From contig JAQFVV010013066.1 of the NCBI GenBank assembly GCA_028023455.1, positions 62,001 to 126,000 on the forward strand: a DNA stretch of 64,000 bases, given 5' to 3'. The stretch is from Epiperipatus broadwayi. Lineage: Eukaryota > Onychophora > Udeonychophora > Euonychophora > Peripatidae. The translations under genes and the position numbers were made by a program. Shown piece after piece: positions 13,201-25,339 of this stretch (its first letter is position 1; each line of letters starts with the position of its first letter). Under the pieces are notes generated by a model, which did not search any database, was not told the origin of the DNA, and saw nothing but the letters and a program-made list of their open reading frames with translations.

Positions 13201-14008
13201 GATATTTACAAATTTTTAAAATTATTTCCTCAATATTAATATTATGTTTTTACCTTGTATAAAAACATATCTCTTTTATAGAGAATACTATTGAAACATA
13301 AGTTTCAAAAATAACACAAAAGTATTTAATATCAGATGTAATAATATTACACATATTAAAAATGTAAAATTTTAATGAAGTTAGATAAATGCTTCCTAAA
13401 CAAGATTTATAATTCTTATCAATTGTGAAAACATTTTGTTTTACTGACCCACAAAATTAATTCTCATTAAGACAGTGAATGTTGTTTTAAGTTATGTAAA
13501 ATGTGATAATGATAAAGTCATTTAAAATTTACTTCAATAAAAATTTTGTAAAATAAAATACCTTTAGCAAATCCATTAGCTTTATCATTATCATTGTATT
13601 GAATCATTCTTATTCATGACAGACATAAAAGTCATATTTAATTCAGTTTTTTTTATCCATATTTTATTTCTTCTACACTAGTCAAGTAAATATATTTATT
13701 TTTCATTTACAAATCTACATAAATCAACCACTATCCAGTTTATGACTTCAAGAATTGATATATTGTCACTTTTTAATCAATATATCCAGCACAGCTTTAT
13801 TTCATTTTAAAATAAAAGTATTTCCAGATATTTTCAAAACATGAAAGCTATTACTTTACTTACACATAAATTTTATGATCTTTTCAACTTTATCTTGTTA
13901 CATTCATACTCACAAAGCAAATTGTTGACATGTAGTAGTTATGTATGAGTATATATTTTAGATAATAAATAATAACAAAAATGAATAATAAAATTTAATA
14001 TGACTTAC
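10276..14008. other. Non-coding stretch downstream of the coiled-coil exon
   Basis: Since the exon 14009-15024 (minus) ends with a strong donor, this DNA is probably its next intron, at least in part. It holds a local duplication of an AAAATGCCCA-TTTTAAAAGT segment with TA/TG runs at 10835-10935. It also holds a diverged duplication at about 12280-13130. A 67-codon minus-strand frame at 12179-12382 ends at a donor-like CTG/GTAAAT, but its upstream acceptor is weak and its phase does not fit the preceding exon. Confidence 0.5.
12280..13130. repeat. Diverged tandem duplication, unit about 460 bp
   Basis: Two blocks (about 12290-12680 and 12755-13130) share ordered similar stretches: a CAGTTTCCAATCTTAAA-like start, an AGTCAGGT/TCAGGTTT stretch, ATTCAGTGA..ATCATTGCCTATTG and AATCTGGA.TAGT..ATTATTT. 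Divergence is high, so the limits are approximate and the origin is unknown. Confidence 0.4.
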
Positions 14009-15024
14009 CTCCTTATTCCTGTTTTCTATAAATATCTTATTTTTTGAATTAAAAATTGTCAGCTGATCATTAAGAGAGTTTATCTGCAATTGAATATTAT
14101 TGTAATTTTCATCTATCTTCTGTAATTCCTTTGAGTGAACATCATTTTCTGAAATTATTTTATCCATTTCTATTTGAAAATCTTTTTTTAAAACATCAAT
14201 TTCTAAATTACATATTACACTTTCCTTCAGTTGGAGAAAAGTATCTTGAGTAACAAAATTTGTCAGTAAATTTTGGGTTATTTTCTCAATGTCATCCTTG
14301 TTATCTTTTAAATTCTGTTGCACTGTTTGTATATCTTTTAAAGAGTCATGTCTTACTAGATCAATATCTTTCTGTAAATTACCAATATCAGATTTACTTT
14401 TTACTATAGCTGCTTTACTTTCTATTTGGTCATGTTCTAACATTTTCAATCTATTTTTATTACTTAATAAATTCTGTTTCACTATTTCTATATCATTTTG
14501 TAAAATAGCATTTAATGATTTTATATCTTCATTTTGAATTTTGAATATGCTTTGCCATTCTTTAATCACTTCAATGTTATCTTTCATTCCATCAATATTC
14601 TTAATCAAGGGACCTAAATTTTCTTGAAAATATTTTTTAATTGTATCTATTTCATTTTTTAATTTTTGATAATTGAAGTTCACATTTTCATTACAATTCT
14701 CTATTTGCATGATGATTTCCTCTTTATACATTTTATTCAATTCATATTTTAATGCACTCTGCTCCGATTGTATGTTTTGCATTTGGATATCCAATTTATT
14801 ATGCAAACCAGTAATTTCTGTATGGGTTTCATTTTTGATTGTGGATAAATGATTATTATATTCTGCCATTTGTTCTTTTAAAGCAAGTCTAATATTTTTT
14901 TGACAATTTTTAAATTCTATTTCAAAACTATTAATTTTAGTTATTGTTGCATCCATAAAGTTTGTAAACACTTTAGCTAGTCTTGTGAAATATTCATAAT
15001 ACTTATGATTCTTTATTGCTTGTT
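14009..15024 (-). CDS. Long internal exon of a host gene: coiled-coil protein (partial)
   Basis: This 1,016-nt segment is fully open on the minus strand (two bases plus 338 codons). It is bounded by an acceptor (TTGTTATTTTGTAG before 15024) and a near-perfect donor (AAGGAG/GTAAGT after 14009). It starts in phase 1 and ends in phase 0. The product is about 338 residues, rich in Lys, Glu, Asn, Ile and Leu, nearly Pro-free, with heptad-like hydrophobic spacing almost throughout, so a long coiled coil. It has no transmembrane segment or Cys/His motif. The single-frame preservation, in a window where every transposon frame except one is broken, argues for selection. It does not resemble the transposon proteins nearby. 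The upstream exon is probably 51798-51899, whose last base would complete a Glu codon here. I do not recognise the family; cytoskeletal, centrosomal, kinetochore or nuclear-envelope coiled-coil proteins are possible. Confidence 0.8.
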
Positions 15025-15730
15025 CTACAAAATAACAAATTATATATATACAAATTTAAAATCAATTAAGTATAAAGAAATCATTTGATTTTATTTAATA
15101 TAGTTAAACAACTTAATTAAATACAGTTTAGTAAAATAAGCATATTATTAATATTCCTACACATATAAAAATAACTTTTTTTAAAAACAAAGATTTGTAA
15201 AATGTATTTCTTTATTTTTACTTTTGTAGAAGACTTAATTAAATAAGTAACAGTTGAAAAGTGATTCAACATGCCTAATTGTAACAAGAATTTTTTTATA
15301 AACTTTAATAGAAGCAATGCCATCTGATATGTATGTGTGTGTTTAAATGCACATACATATATAGTTATAAAATCATAGAGAGAAAAAGTTATAAGTTAAA
15401 TCAATTAAAAAATTAAGACTTATTTTTTTTTAAATTAATAAGTAAAAGAATTATGACTTCAATATTAAAAAAAGATTGTTTTTTTAAAATGAATTATAGT
15501 CTAAGTAATGAGAGTAGAGCATCAATAATGAAATAAAACAATTATAGGAATTCTAGTTAAATTTCCTTTATAAGATAAACAACAAACTGAAAGAATAACT
15601 CCTTAATCAAAATCAAAAAGAGAATGAACTCAGTGAATTTGACTTCAGTGAGGCAAGTATTGGCACTGTACATACAACACATAGAAAAATACTTATTAAT
15701 TAATAAAATTAAAGATGTAAGCATAGGATT
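15025..15730. other. Intronic AT-rich sequence
   Basis: This begins with the acceptor side of the intron (minus strand) and continues with A/T-rich DNA. No gene is seen. The gypsy relic starts at its right edge. Confidence 0.5.
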
Positions 15731-16685
15731 GTGTCATTATTATACTTTGCTGGTAATGCAGTTATTGAGATAGCCAATAGGCTCACTGAACCTCTAACTC
15801 CTGAACAGTGTATGTACAATCAGGTTAAAAAGCATCTGTCAAACCCATTTAACACCCATCCCTCAAGGCATGTCATTAGACTGCAATTCCAATCTCAGAA
15901 CCAAGGTTGGAATGAAAGTATAAAAAATTATGATAGTGCTCTTTATAATCTAGCAAAACATTGTATCTATGGTTTCTTCCTAGATGAAGCCCTGCTAGAA
16001 CACCTGCTTACTGGTATGTGTAACAATAATTTATGGCAACAATTATTGGCCTCGGGCAATTTAAATTATACATAGGCTATAAAACATGGGATAACTTTTG
16101 AATTTGTGCTTGAGCAATCTGGAAAATTCACTAAGTTTGAATGTAATAGAAAATCACAAACAGACATTTGTAAATATGTAAAGAAAGAATGGTCAAAAAG
16201 TAATGACAATAATTCTATTTGCAAAACCACATCCGTAAGCTTTTGCTATGGAAAAAAAGAGTCGCAGAACCAGCAATAATTCTAAAAAAAGCAACATGGA
16301 AAAATTTGTAAAGAAAAACATAAAGAATCATCAATGTTCATATCAGTCAGGCAATTCATAATACCAATATTAAAAATGTCCACCATTGATAACAAAATTT
16401 TGTTAAAACTGAAGCTGTGTGACCAGACCATATCTATGGAAGTGGAAAGTGGTATCATTGATATCAGTCTGCGATTGGTATACAGTTACTTCCAAGTGTA
16501 GGAAAAGCCCATTATACAAAAAACTGAGCTAGGGGTGCTGAATATGAATGGTAATGTTATTACAATAAAGGGCATAGTTGAAGCAACAATACTAGAAAGT
16601 CAGGGCAAAATTAATGTACAACCACTATATGTTGTACATATCTGTATCAACCTCATATTAGGATGAGACTGATTGAAGGAATATC
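15731..16685 (+). pseudogene. Ty3/gypsy-type gag and protease relic
   Basis: The open segment 15731-16075 encodes a retrotransposon Gag core. It includes an 'LTEPLTPEQ..YNQVKKHLSNPFNTHPS' type region and a later 'WNESIKNYDSALYNLAKHC' stretch, as in capsid domains of Ty3/gypsy elements. Downstream (about 16170-16320) a Lys-rich stretch with isolated Cys and His residues marks the decayed zinc-knuckle part. At about 16395-16450 'LKLCDQTISMEVESGIIDIS' corresponds to the retropepsin active-site region, with E-S-G in place of the catalytic D-T-G. The frame goes on to 'CINLILG' near 16650. No RT, integrase or LTR is attached. The right end abuts an inverted RTE fragment. Confidence 0.7.
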
Positions 16686-17195
16686 AACTGCAAATATTGT
16701 TTTTCTTATTAATTTTTATCTTTCTAGTTTTGCATTACCATGTATCTTACATCTTACTTTGATGATCACTTCCTGTGTTAAATTTATTAAGAATATTACA
16801 AACCTTGAAATATGTATTTTCTATTAGTCGAATATAATCCAATTCTGCTGTATCATTATTTGAATGCTTCCAAGTCCATTCCCTATTAACATTTTTCTCA
16901 AAAAAATTTCATACTATAGAATTTTTCTTTTTCTGAAAATACCACAAGTCTATGTCCTTTCTCATTTCTTTTACCATAACCAAAATTACCTACTGCACTT
17001 TCATTTTTCATTTCATTAACAATTCTAGCATTAAAGTCTCTCATAACAAATATAAAATGCTGTTTACTCAAATCAAGTCTTTTGTACATCCATATAAAAA
17101 TCTTCTACTACTTCATCACTATGAGAACTTGTTGGGGCATAAACCTGAATTATCTGCATTTGGTATCTGTTATTAAGTTGTATACCTAATCTTGT
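16686..17195 (-). pseudogene. RTE-type LINE fragment: middle of the endonuclease
   Basis: The minus strand is closely similar to 38395-38845 of the RTE copy further on. It encodes 'QIIQVYAPTSSHSDEVVEDF' near 17140-17090, followed by 'FVMRDFNARI' (motif G-D-F-N-A-R with Gly replaced by Arg) and 'GHRLVVFSEKEKF'. The 3' side stops at about 16686, inside the region after the endonuclease, without a tail, where it meets the gypsy relic. Its 5' edge abuts the separate N-terminal endonuclease piece in opposite orientation at 17199. Confidence 0.8.
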
Positions 17196-17198
17196 CAT

Positions 17199-17440
17199 TT
17201 GATTATGAGTTTTTATTTTGCTACTTACAATTGCAGATCACTTTCAAGCAAAGGAAGATTGCAAGAATTAGAAGAAAAACTGTCTTATATTAAATGGGAC
17301 ATTATTGGACTATGTGAAGTTAGAAGAAAAGGTGAAGAGACAATTGATTTAAAAAGTGGACATGTACTCTACTATAAAAGAACAAATATTGGAAATACAA
17401 GTGGAGTAGGATTCATTATAAAGAAAAAGTGGAAGTTTGT
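17199..17440 (+). pseudogene. RTE endonuclease N-terminal piece, inverted relative to its neighbour
   Basis: It encodes 'MSFYFATYNCRSLSSKGRLQ' and then 'WDIIGLCEVRRKGEETIDL', the first two conserved blocks (N and E motifs) of an APE endonuclease of the RTE clade. It stops after 'GVGFIIKKKWK'. It is the part missing from the 5' end of the minus-strand fragment 16686-17195, but lies head-to-head with it. This is the arrangement left by a 5' inversion during LINE insertion. Confidence 0.8.
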
Positions 17441-18561
17441 TATACTCATTAATAAATTTGCGAAATTTCAATTTACATTATATTTTAACACTTATTTATC
17501 AGTCAATAAAAATATTAAATATCATTATTATTATGTCCAAATTTTATCCTTTTCTATTAGGTTTATATGTGCTACAAATAATTGAGTATGAAGTGTTATT
17601 GCTATACTTTTGGATAAGACACATATTTTTATTTTAAACAATTCTAAACTATTGTATTATTCATTTATTTTTTCATTGTATTAATTTATAATTAAATTTC
17701 TATGTACTACAAATTATTAAAAATACTACATGTGTTTGTTTTCTCCATTATGATTCAATGATATATTGAGCCTGCAATTGAAAATTAAATATTTACAGTA
17801 AATCATTCAGTTATAAATTATTAATTCTTTCTTTTGTTTTTCTATTTAAATTTCATTTTACACCTGCCTACTTTTATATTTGAAGTCAGTGTATATAGTT
17901 TTTGGTACATTTTTGTTTATACATTGTTAAATATTTACACATTAAAAATACAGAAATTTGTAAAGTATTCACAATAACTTTAAAAAATGAATAAAATGAT
18001 TAACACATCATTTTTTACGAATTTATTTTGCCATAAATCATCTACATTGACATTTGTGTATCTTTTTCAATTTAATAATCTTTGATTTTGTTGAGAAATA
18101 TTATCGCAAAATACAATTCGTTTGAATACCGAAAATTTGAAATTTTGCATGTAGTTTACTTATATTTTATTGTCACTATTAAAGAGTATATTCATATTAA
18201 AAGTGATATTTAACTGATATTGTGGGTTTATTTGCTAATTATTTACTCTACACAAATTATCCACTTCATTTTAAAATATTCTCCACCTTAATGTACAAAT
18301 TTTTAGAAATAAGTTATATAAACTATTGGTAAAAACATTATGAAAGGTTATTTAAAATGTATTTCTCCATATCGTTTTCCATTTTGAAAAAGTAATTTTT
18401 AATTTAATTAAGTAATGTGAAAAATCGAAATAATTTATTGAAATTCATATTGTTTGATGCATTGTGGCTTATATAATTTTGATTTAATACCAATTAATGT
18501 TTTATTGAAACAAAGAATTCCTATGTGATAACTCAATAAAATGCTACATAATTTTTAATAA
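17441..18561. other. AT-rich intronic stretch
   Basis: Nothing coding or structured was recognised between the RTE piece and the Merlin-like element. Confidence 0.5.
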
Positions 18562-18569
18562 TTATATTG
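18562..18569. repeat. 8-bp target site duplication (left) of Merlin-like element
   Basis: TTATATTG is repeated exactly at 19905-19912, directly outside the terminal inverted repeats. Confidence 0.85.
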
Positions 18570-19904
18570 GGTGCTAGTCTTATAGATAAAGACGCCGTTC
18601 GATGGCACCATTTTCATGCTAAAACTATAAAATATTACCATTCCTGGGCCATTGATTTTAATCATTTTGATGTGTTTTTTGTAATGCGAAAATAAAAACA
18701 GAACAAAATTGACTTCTTTAAATATTATTTTTTATTACAATATACAAATTAAATGATAATAATAAATGTAAAATAAAATCAACAAATCACAATTTGATTC
18801 AGTGTTGTTTTTTTTGCTTTATTAGAAAAATCAATTTTCTATCGGATATTTTTTTAATGGGGTTATGGTTTTTTTTGTTATTGTTTAAAAACTCGTAATC
18901 AGAATAAAAAGTAAAATTTCTTAATCTTCCTTTTAAATTTTATTTCTACAGAGAAACAGATATTATTGTGTTACCGCTATTTTTTACTTTTTTAGTCTTC
19001 GATTTACATTTTTATTTTTTACAGACAAACAGATATTACCACTATTTTTTACTTCAAATAGAATGACAACAAAAAGTAAAAGTTGTTAGTGTTAAGTTTA
19101 GGGTTAGTTTTAGGGTTACTTTCATTGTTAGGTTTAGAGTTAGTGTTCTGTTGTTTGTAATGCTAAAATAAAAAATATCAAAATCATATTTTTGTAAATA
19201 TTTTTTTAGTAACATATATAAAATAAATGATAACAATAAATGTAAACTATTTTCAACAAAGTATAACAGTAGTCAGAGAAAAGAAATTAAGTAAAACTTT
19301 TTTAAACAACAACAAATATATATAATAAAATGTCTTCTTTACTTATGAAATTTAAAAAAAAACGTGTAGAATTTTACTTTTCTTACTGGATATTTTTGTG
19401 TTACCACTCTTTTTTACTTCAAAAATATACACATGGTAGAATCTTATTTGTCTCATGGAATGTTATGAACAGTACATTACTTGACGCATTACCTAATTCC
19501 AACTCACTTTACACATAGATCTTGTCAACATTTTCCCAATTAAAACTTCAAAACAGTACGGTGTAAAAAGTCTGATAATTATTACTTTAGAAAATCTGAA
19601 CATTTCAATACTTTTAAAAAAAAATCCAATGAAAACAAGATTTCCATCCAATTCAAATATACACACCCTCTCACCAAGCTGTAACAATTTTATAAACTGT
19701 GCGAATTCAGAAAATTTATTTGTTTTGATACGACATACATGCTGTACAGCGATGAGACATAGCGGTCTGCAATCTGTAGCACAACAAAAAAGTTGTATTA
19801 TAGAAAATGCGGGTTTGAACATGTTGCCATGGTAAATGACATTTATATGTCTTAGCAGGAAAACGGTGCCATCAAGTGGTGTCTTTAGCTATAAGACTAG
19901 CACC
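18570..19904. mobile_element. Non-autonomous Merlin-like DNA transposon (1,335 bp)
   Basis: Ends GGTGCTAGTCTTATAG... and ...CTATAAGACTAGCACC form about 46-bp terminal inverted repeats with few mismatches, flanked by the exact 8-bp duplication TTATATTG. GG termini and 8-9 bp duplications are typical of the Merlin superfamily. The inner TIR sequence CACCACTTGATGGCACC resembles CACCACTTGATGGTGC in the Merlin element at 40.3 kb. No transposase is present; a 109-codon frame at 19493-19822 (minus) is unrecognised and may be chance. The interior has internal repeats of a CAGATATTACCACTATTTTT type and a degenerate TTAGGG-like stretch near 19095-19125. hAT or P elements also make 8-bp duplications and are the main alternatives. 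Confidence 0.85.
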
Positions 19905-19912
19905 TTATATTG
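19905..19912. repeat. 8-bp target site duplication (right)
   Basis: TTATATTG, identical to 18562-18569. Confidence 0.85.
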
Positions 19913-20170
19913 TTATATTGCCAAACGTTATTAGATATATTTGAAGAAAGTCTAGCATAACTTAAATAATGTTTAACAAAGAATATATCTTAGTATTATT
20001 TTAAAATATTACTTAAATTATATAAATAATTATTTGTAACTTTTAAATGTCAATAATAAATAAAGATATAATTTTGATTTTTATCTTTTTTATTAGGATG
20101 CTAATGGGTTAGTCTCCTGCACATCTATACTTTATTTTTAGCAACTAAATTTGTTACAATCAAACACACT

Positions 20171-21325
20171 TTATATTATTATATAAAGAACTCACAAATA
20201 AGCTCTTAACAAGCTTTGCAGAATATCCCCAGCCCCAGACCAGTTTCTGCTACTAGCCTTTTCAGTGAGGTGCAAGAATATTTATGCATTAGATTAAAAG
20301 TTTCAAAACAAGTCCAACACTCTATCTAATGGATAACTATTAAGTAGAAAATCTGAAATTTTCAGACATTCATATGTCTTCCAATCCAGCTATCTAACTT
20401 AAGTAGCCATATGGGACTGAACCAAGAGCAGATAACCTTATTTTAATTGCTTTATTAATATGAAATTACCAGAGCCTTAAGAGCTTATTTGTGAACTCTT
20501 TATATAACATTTGTAATAGAAGCTTGTTAAATTAGATCATGAGACATATGACTTGATTTCTATGTAATTTTATTTTTTGCTATCAAGGTTTTTGTGAGTG
20601 TATATTGCTAAAGCTATTAATATATGGTGTATCTGAACTGGAATCAGTCCCATATGGCTATTGAAATTAGGTAGCTGGATTGGATGACATATGAATGTCT
20701 GAAAATTTCAGATTTTCTACTTAATAATCATCCATTAGATAAAGTGCTAGGCTTGGCCTCATATTTTTAATCTATTGCTTGGATATCCTAGCACCTCCCT
20801 GAGGAAGCCAGTAGCAGGTTGGGGATATTCTGCAAAGCTTGTTAAGAGCTTATTTGTGATCTCTTTATATAGCATTTTTAGTAAAAGCTTGTTAAATGAG
20901 ATCATGTGACATATGACTTGATTTCTTTGTAAATTTTATTTTTTGCTATTAAGACTTTGGTGATTTTATATTGCTAAAGCTATTAATATATGTTGTATCT
21001 GAACTTAGTTCAGTCCCATACGGCTATTTAAGTTATATAGCTGGATTGGAAGACATATGGATGTCTGAAAATTTCAGTTTTTTTACTTAATAGTTATCTA
21101 TTAGATAAAGTTCTGGGCTTGTCCTGAAATTCTTAATCTAATGGTTGAATTTTCTAGCAATTCACTGAGAAAGCCAGTAGTAGAAATCAGTCTGGGGTTG
21201 GGGATATTTTGCAAAATTTGTTAAGAGCTTATTTGTCAGCTTTTTATATAACATTTGTAGTATAAGCTTGTTAAATTAGGTCATGTGACATATGACTTGA
21301 CTTCTATGTAACACATTTTTATTTT
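20171..21325. repeat. Foldback repeat cluster: one inverted and two direct units
   Basis: A unit running from GAGCTTATTTGTGA..CTC through a GGGGATATTCTGCAAAGC block to a CAGTCCCATATGGCTATT block occurs inverted at about 20171-20440. It occurs directly at about 20640-20900 and 21005-21310, with a partial piece at 20470-20560. The arms can fold on each other. A core (ATATCCCCA...CAGTTTCTG...TTCAGTGAGG) is shared with the foldback elements at 26.1 and 34.5 kb, so these are subfamilies of one group. No transposase is seen. Confidence 0.75.
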
Positions 21326-21461
21326 TGAGTATATCCATAAATGCATACAAACACACAAGTATTTTTTATACTAAAATAGATCTTAAAATTATCAAATATT
21401 TGAAAAATTTTAAAGTATGATGATAATATTTAATATTTGTTGTCCAAAATAAATATTGCTA

Positions 21462-21465
21462 ATAT
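21462..21465. repeat. 4-bp target site duplication of solo LTR (left)
   Basis: ATAT, repeated at 23977-23980 immediately after the LTR. Confidence 0.6.
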
Positions 21466-23976
21466 TGAAACATTAAGATTCATTTTCGAATCTTAAGTTT
21501 CACCTTTTCTATCGTCTCTCATCCACCACTCTATCCTACCCAAATTTAAACTTTTTTGGTATCGAATCATGTGTGTAGCAATATTAAAAATGTATAAATA
21601 TATGTAAAATCCGCCATAAACACACACACATTTCGATAACAAATTTAAAAGCAATAAATAAATAATTAATGTAGTTGTCTTTATTTTTTAGTATATAAAA
21701 ATATATAATTTTAACCATTTATTTTAAATTATAAAGTTCGTTATTTATTGCTTTGTTTAAATTTCATTTAATAATAATTTTAGAAATCTGATGTAATATT
21801 TAATTAAAAGTAAAAATAATCGTATGTTCCCTTTTGTATTTGAAATTTTAAAAATAACGGTTGGTGAGAGATAATAGATTAATTAAAGAAAAATTCCCTA
21901 AAATCTAATTACAAAAATGTAAATGTAAAAATAAAATCTAAACAATTGAAATGCAGCTTTCTATAAATTAGACATATAAGAATGTATTGATTATCCTTGG
22001 GGAAAATGATTGAATCCAAAAATAAAGTATAACAAAAGTTAAAAAGATAAGATCAAGAAGGAAGGCCATTTTGAACTTTCTAAGGACTTTCAGTTTAACT
22101 TTAGCTGTGCTCTCAATCAGAGAGGTCTCCATATATATATTGATTTACATGCCACAGTATGCTTGAGTAGAAAGCACCAAAGACTATTCTCTCCAGAAAT
22201 GGTTGATTGTCTGCTGAGAACTTACACCCATGCCCTCCATAAAATCAACCAAAAAGATATGCTGCCCACAATCAGAAAGCTGCTGCTGCTATTCAAAAAC
22301 ACTAAATCACCTAAATAATGGAAAGAACTGCTAATGCTGGAATCATGAACAATTTGCTACTGACCACTGAATTGGAAAACTTCTCATAAAACAGGTACCT
22401 GTACTACCCAAGCTCTATAGTACTCTACTAATATCATGCTATAGCTCATTTTTTATATAACTTATAAACTATAAACTGTAAAATTCTCATTTGTAAAACT
22501 ATAAATTTACTTATTAATTCCTTCTGTAAATTTCTTTAAAAATCTAGCTTGCCTAATTCTATCTTTCTTGGGTACGTATTTCTAAAATCTACATTTTATT
22601 ATCTAATTATGGCATGCTCAGAATTTTCTAAGTATAAATCTATGATTACTTGAAACAGTGGATGCATGTCAAATCTTCATTAATATTTACCTCCATAAAT
22701 TACTTAATATTTTCATATAAGTCAACACGCATTCAATGCTTCATTTATTGTAATGCAGGGGTCTACTAGTTAACAAATGTCTGACATAATAGTTATTAAT
22801 ACTCACCTAGTTTACCTATTGTTTTTATATTTTATTAAATTTTAATTAATAATTCCATAAATTGCATTTTTTTGAGAGTCATAAACATTCTTTATTAAAT
22901 GTTGGTGATGTAGGGCCGAGTTATAAAATATATTAAATCTTAGCATAATAGTCTGAACATTATGCATGCGTTATGTTTTAGAGACATGATGATCCATTAC
23001 AAGCCTTGAATACTCCGAATTCTTTAGGATTGAAATTAATCTCAGTCGCCCTACACAAGCGGACATAATACATGCTTCTGTAGGGCTTGACGAAAGTCAC
23101 ACAACCAGAAAGCAATTGTGGCATGAACCACTTGCCCCTGGTTATGCTTATGTGACACCTTATCTCTTTGGGCCTGCAGCAAATGCCAGCCTGTTGTTGT
23201 AAACCCATTCATGGCTTTGCAGTCTCAATATACTGCCACTCTTATATCGCCTTTCTAGATGTGCCACATGTTTTCTTCGTATTAACTTTAGAATTGAAAT
23301 ATAACTCCATCTCTGCATTAGTGACATAATTCACTCTCAAATAAATGTTTGCCCATAGTTATTAGTAAATATCTTTAATTAAATAAATATATGTCTGCCA
23401 CTACTATTATAAATCTTACTTTAGACTCTTGTATTGCAAAGGTATAAATCCATGAAGGGATGCTCTAGAAATACTTGCTCAAGAATTTTAGGTAGCTAGA
23501 TTATGTCAGCTATATAAATAAATGTATCGCTTTAATATCTAACAGTGTTGGAAAATCCCACTACTGATATTTTAAATCTTACCATATATTATTAGTCAAA
23601 TGATTTATTATTAAAGTGTTTTAAATAAATAATTTCAAACTATATGTCTGCCGTTACTTCTTTATTTATTTATTCGATACCCATTCCATATAATATTTCC
23701 TCGATTCTGTAAAGATAAATTTTTAAGATTAATGTTATTATTGGCTAACTCAAAATAAAATTCTTGATTCTCTTGCATCTACCTGATCACTGTGCCTAAA
23801 GAAATATTTACTAACATGGCATTTGATGCATTGTTTCATAGATTGTATTGTGGAACCGCTAAACTATGTTCAAACTCAGTACTACAGGTGGCTTCCCTAC
23901 CTAGATGGTGCTGCTGTTCTGTGTGGAGGTCGAATTCTGCACTATGTTAATGCATCACACGTTTCTGACTGTTACA
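21466..23976. mobile_element. Solo LTR of the long-LTR gypsy-type element
   Basis: The 2,511-bp segment starts TGAAACATTAAGATTC and ends GACTGTTACA (TG...CA). It aligns end to end with the two LTRs at 42110-44684 and 46941-49513, but is clearly more diverged from them than they are from each other. It has no internal region on either side and is flanked by ATAT, so it is an old insertion reduced by recombination between its LTRs. Short open frames in it, such as 22978-23208 (minus), are not genes. Confidence 0.9.
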
Positions 23977-23980
23977 ATAT
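23977..23980. repeat. 4-bp target site duplication of solo LTR (right)
   Basis: ATAT, matching 21462-21465. In AT-rich DNA a 4-bp match alone is weak, but it sits exactly at the LTR ends and the sister element also has a 4-bp duplication. Confidence 0.6.
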
Positions 23981-25339
23981 ATCTATTGATATACTTGATT
24001 AGTTATAATAATTATGTCAAATGAAACTGAAAGTTAGTTCTACATTATTAACAATACTTCTGGCATCAAATATTTGATTATAACTGTTTATCAGTAAACA
24101 ATATATTAATTTAATTTTCATTTTATCAGTGAGTTAATTAATTTTAAATCATCAGTATTTATTAAATTGTAAATTTATTGCAGTACGTTGATATTGAAGT
24201 CTCATCGTGTATTTTTAAGGATTGTCTTGAAGTCTCATCATGTATTTTAAGGATTGTCTAAGTTTATTTAATATAATTTCTTGATAAATTTCAATTGCAT
24301 AAATGAATTATTGATTGTATTTATGGTATAGTAGCATGATGATCAAATGAGATTTAATCTTAATTCAGACAGGATGTTATTTTAATTATTTGATGAGTCA
24401 TATTGGTACTATATTTTGCAATTAAATAATTAATTTGAACAAAATTGTTAGATTGATGTAATGTTTGCATTTTTTATAATATGATATTTAGAACTCTTAA
24501 GAAATCCATTTCAAATCATTAGTAAATTTAAATATTTTTAGGATTTTTTGTTGATTTCCAAAAACATTGTTATTTCTATTTATGAGCCACATTTAACAAC
24601 TTTCAAATACTTTCATATAAAAGTCTTAAAAAAATAAGACAATGGATAATTTTTATCAAGATTTCAACTGAAGCTACAATTGCACTTTTAGAATGCTTGG
24701 TGAATTATGCTTGTCTTCTTTCATGAATATAGATATGTAGCAAACTATTGTCATAAAATATATATATGCTTAAAAAAGAAGTTCAAGATTAAAGGTTATG
24801 CTATATGTAGCAAACTATTGTCATAAAATATATATATGCTTAAACTATAATAATAATTTCTTATATTTACAAAATTTATTTAATTGTAATGATATAACAT
24901 AATAAAATGTAGTTCAATACTTTCTTTAAATCTATCTCATAAGACTCTATATAACTGTACATAAAATATTCTTTTAATAAGTACAATATTTGTTTATTAA
25001 ACTTTAGTAAATAGAAAGTTGTATAAATGAAGTATTAGTATGTATGACTTTTTTTACAATTGAAATATTTTTAATTTTTTGCATTGTCAAACATTTAAAG
25101 TAAAAATATGAGATATGTAAACAAATCTATGAAAAATGAGAAAGGTTCAAAAACGATGTATTTTAAAAGTAAGTGAAAAAAAATACAAAGCTATATAATA
25201 AATGTCTAAAAAAATTGCAATGAGTATAAAAAATTATTAATAAAATATTAAAGAATCATAAAGAAATTTGTAAAGACTATATATATATAAATCATCCATC
25301 ATTTGGCAAAAAATAATTGTTATAAATCATTTATAACCT
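23981..25339. other. AT-rich intronic stretch with small duplication
   Basis: No gene. A segment containing ATGTAGCAAACTATTGTCAT and the following ATATATATGC is present twice, at about 24735-24773 and 24806-24844. Confidence 0.6.

Noticed and set aside
19095-19125. TTAGGG-like telomeric repeat
   Set aside because: Only two or three degenerate units inside a DNA transposon; too short to be an interstitial telomere.
22978-23208. 76-codon minus-strand frame with Cys residues
   Set aside because: It lies wholly within the solo LTR, and homologous positions in the other LTRs are not kept open.
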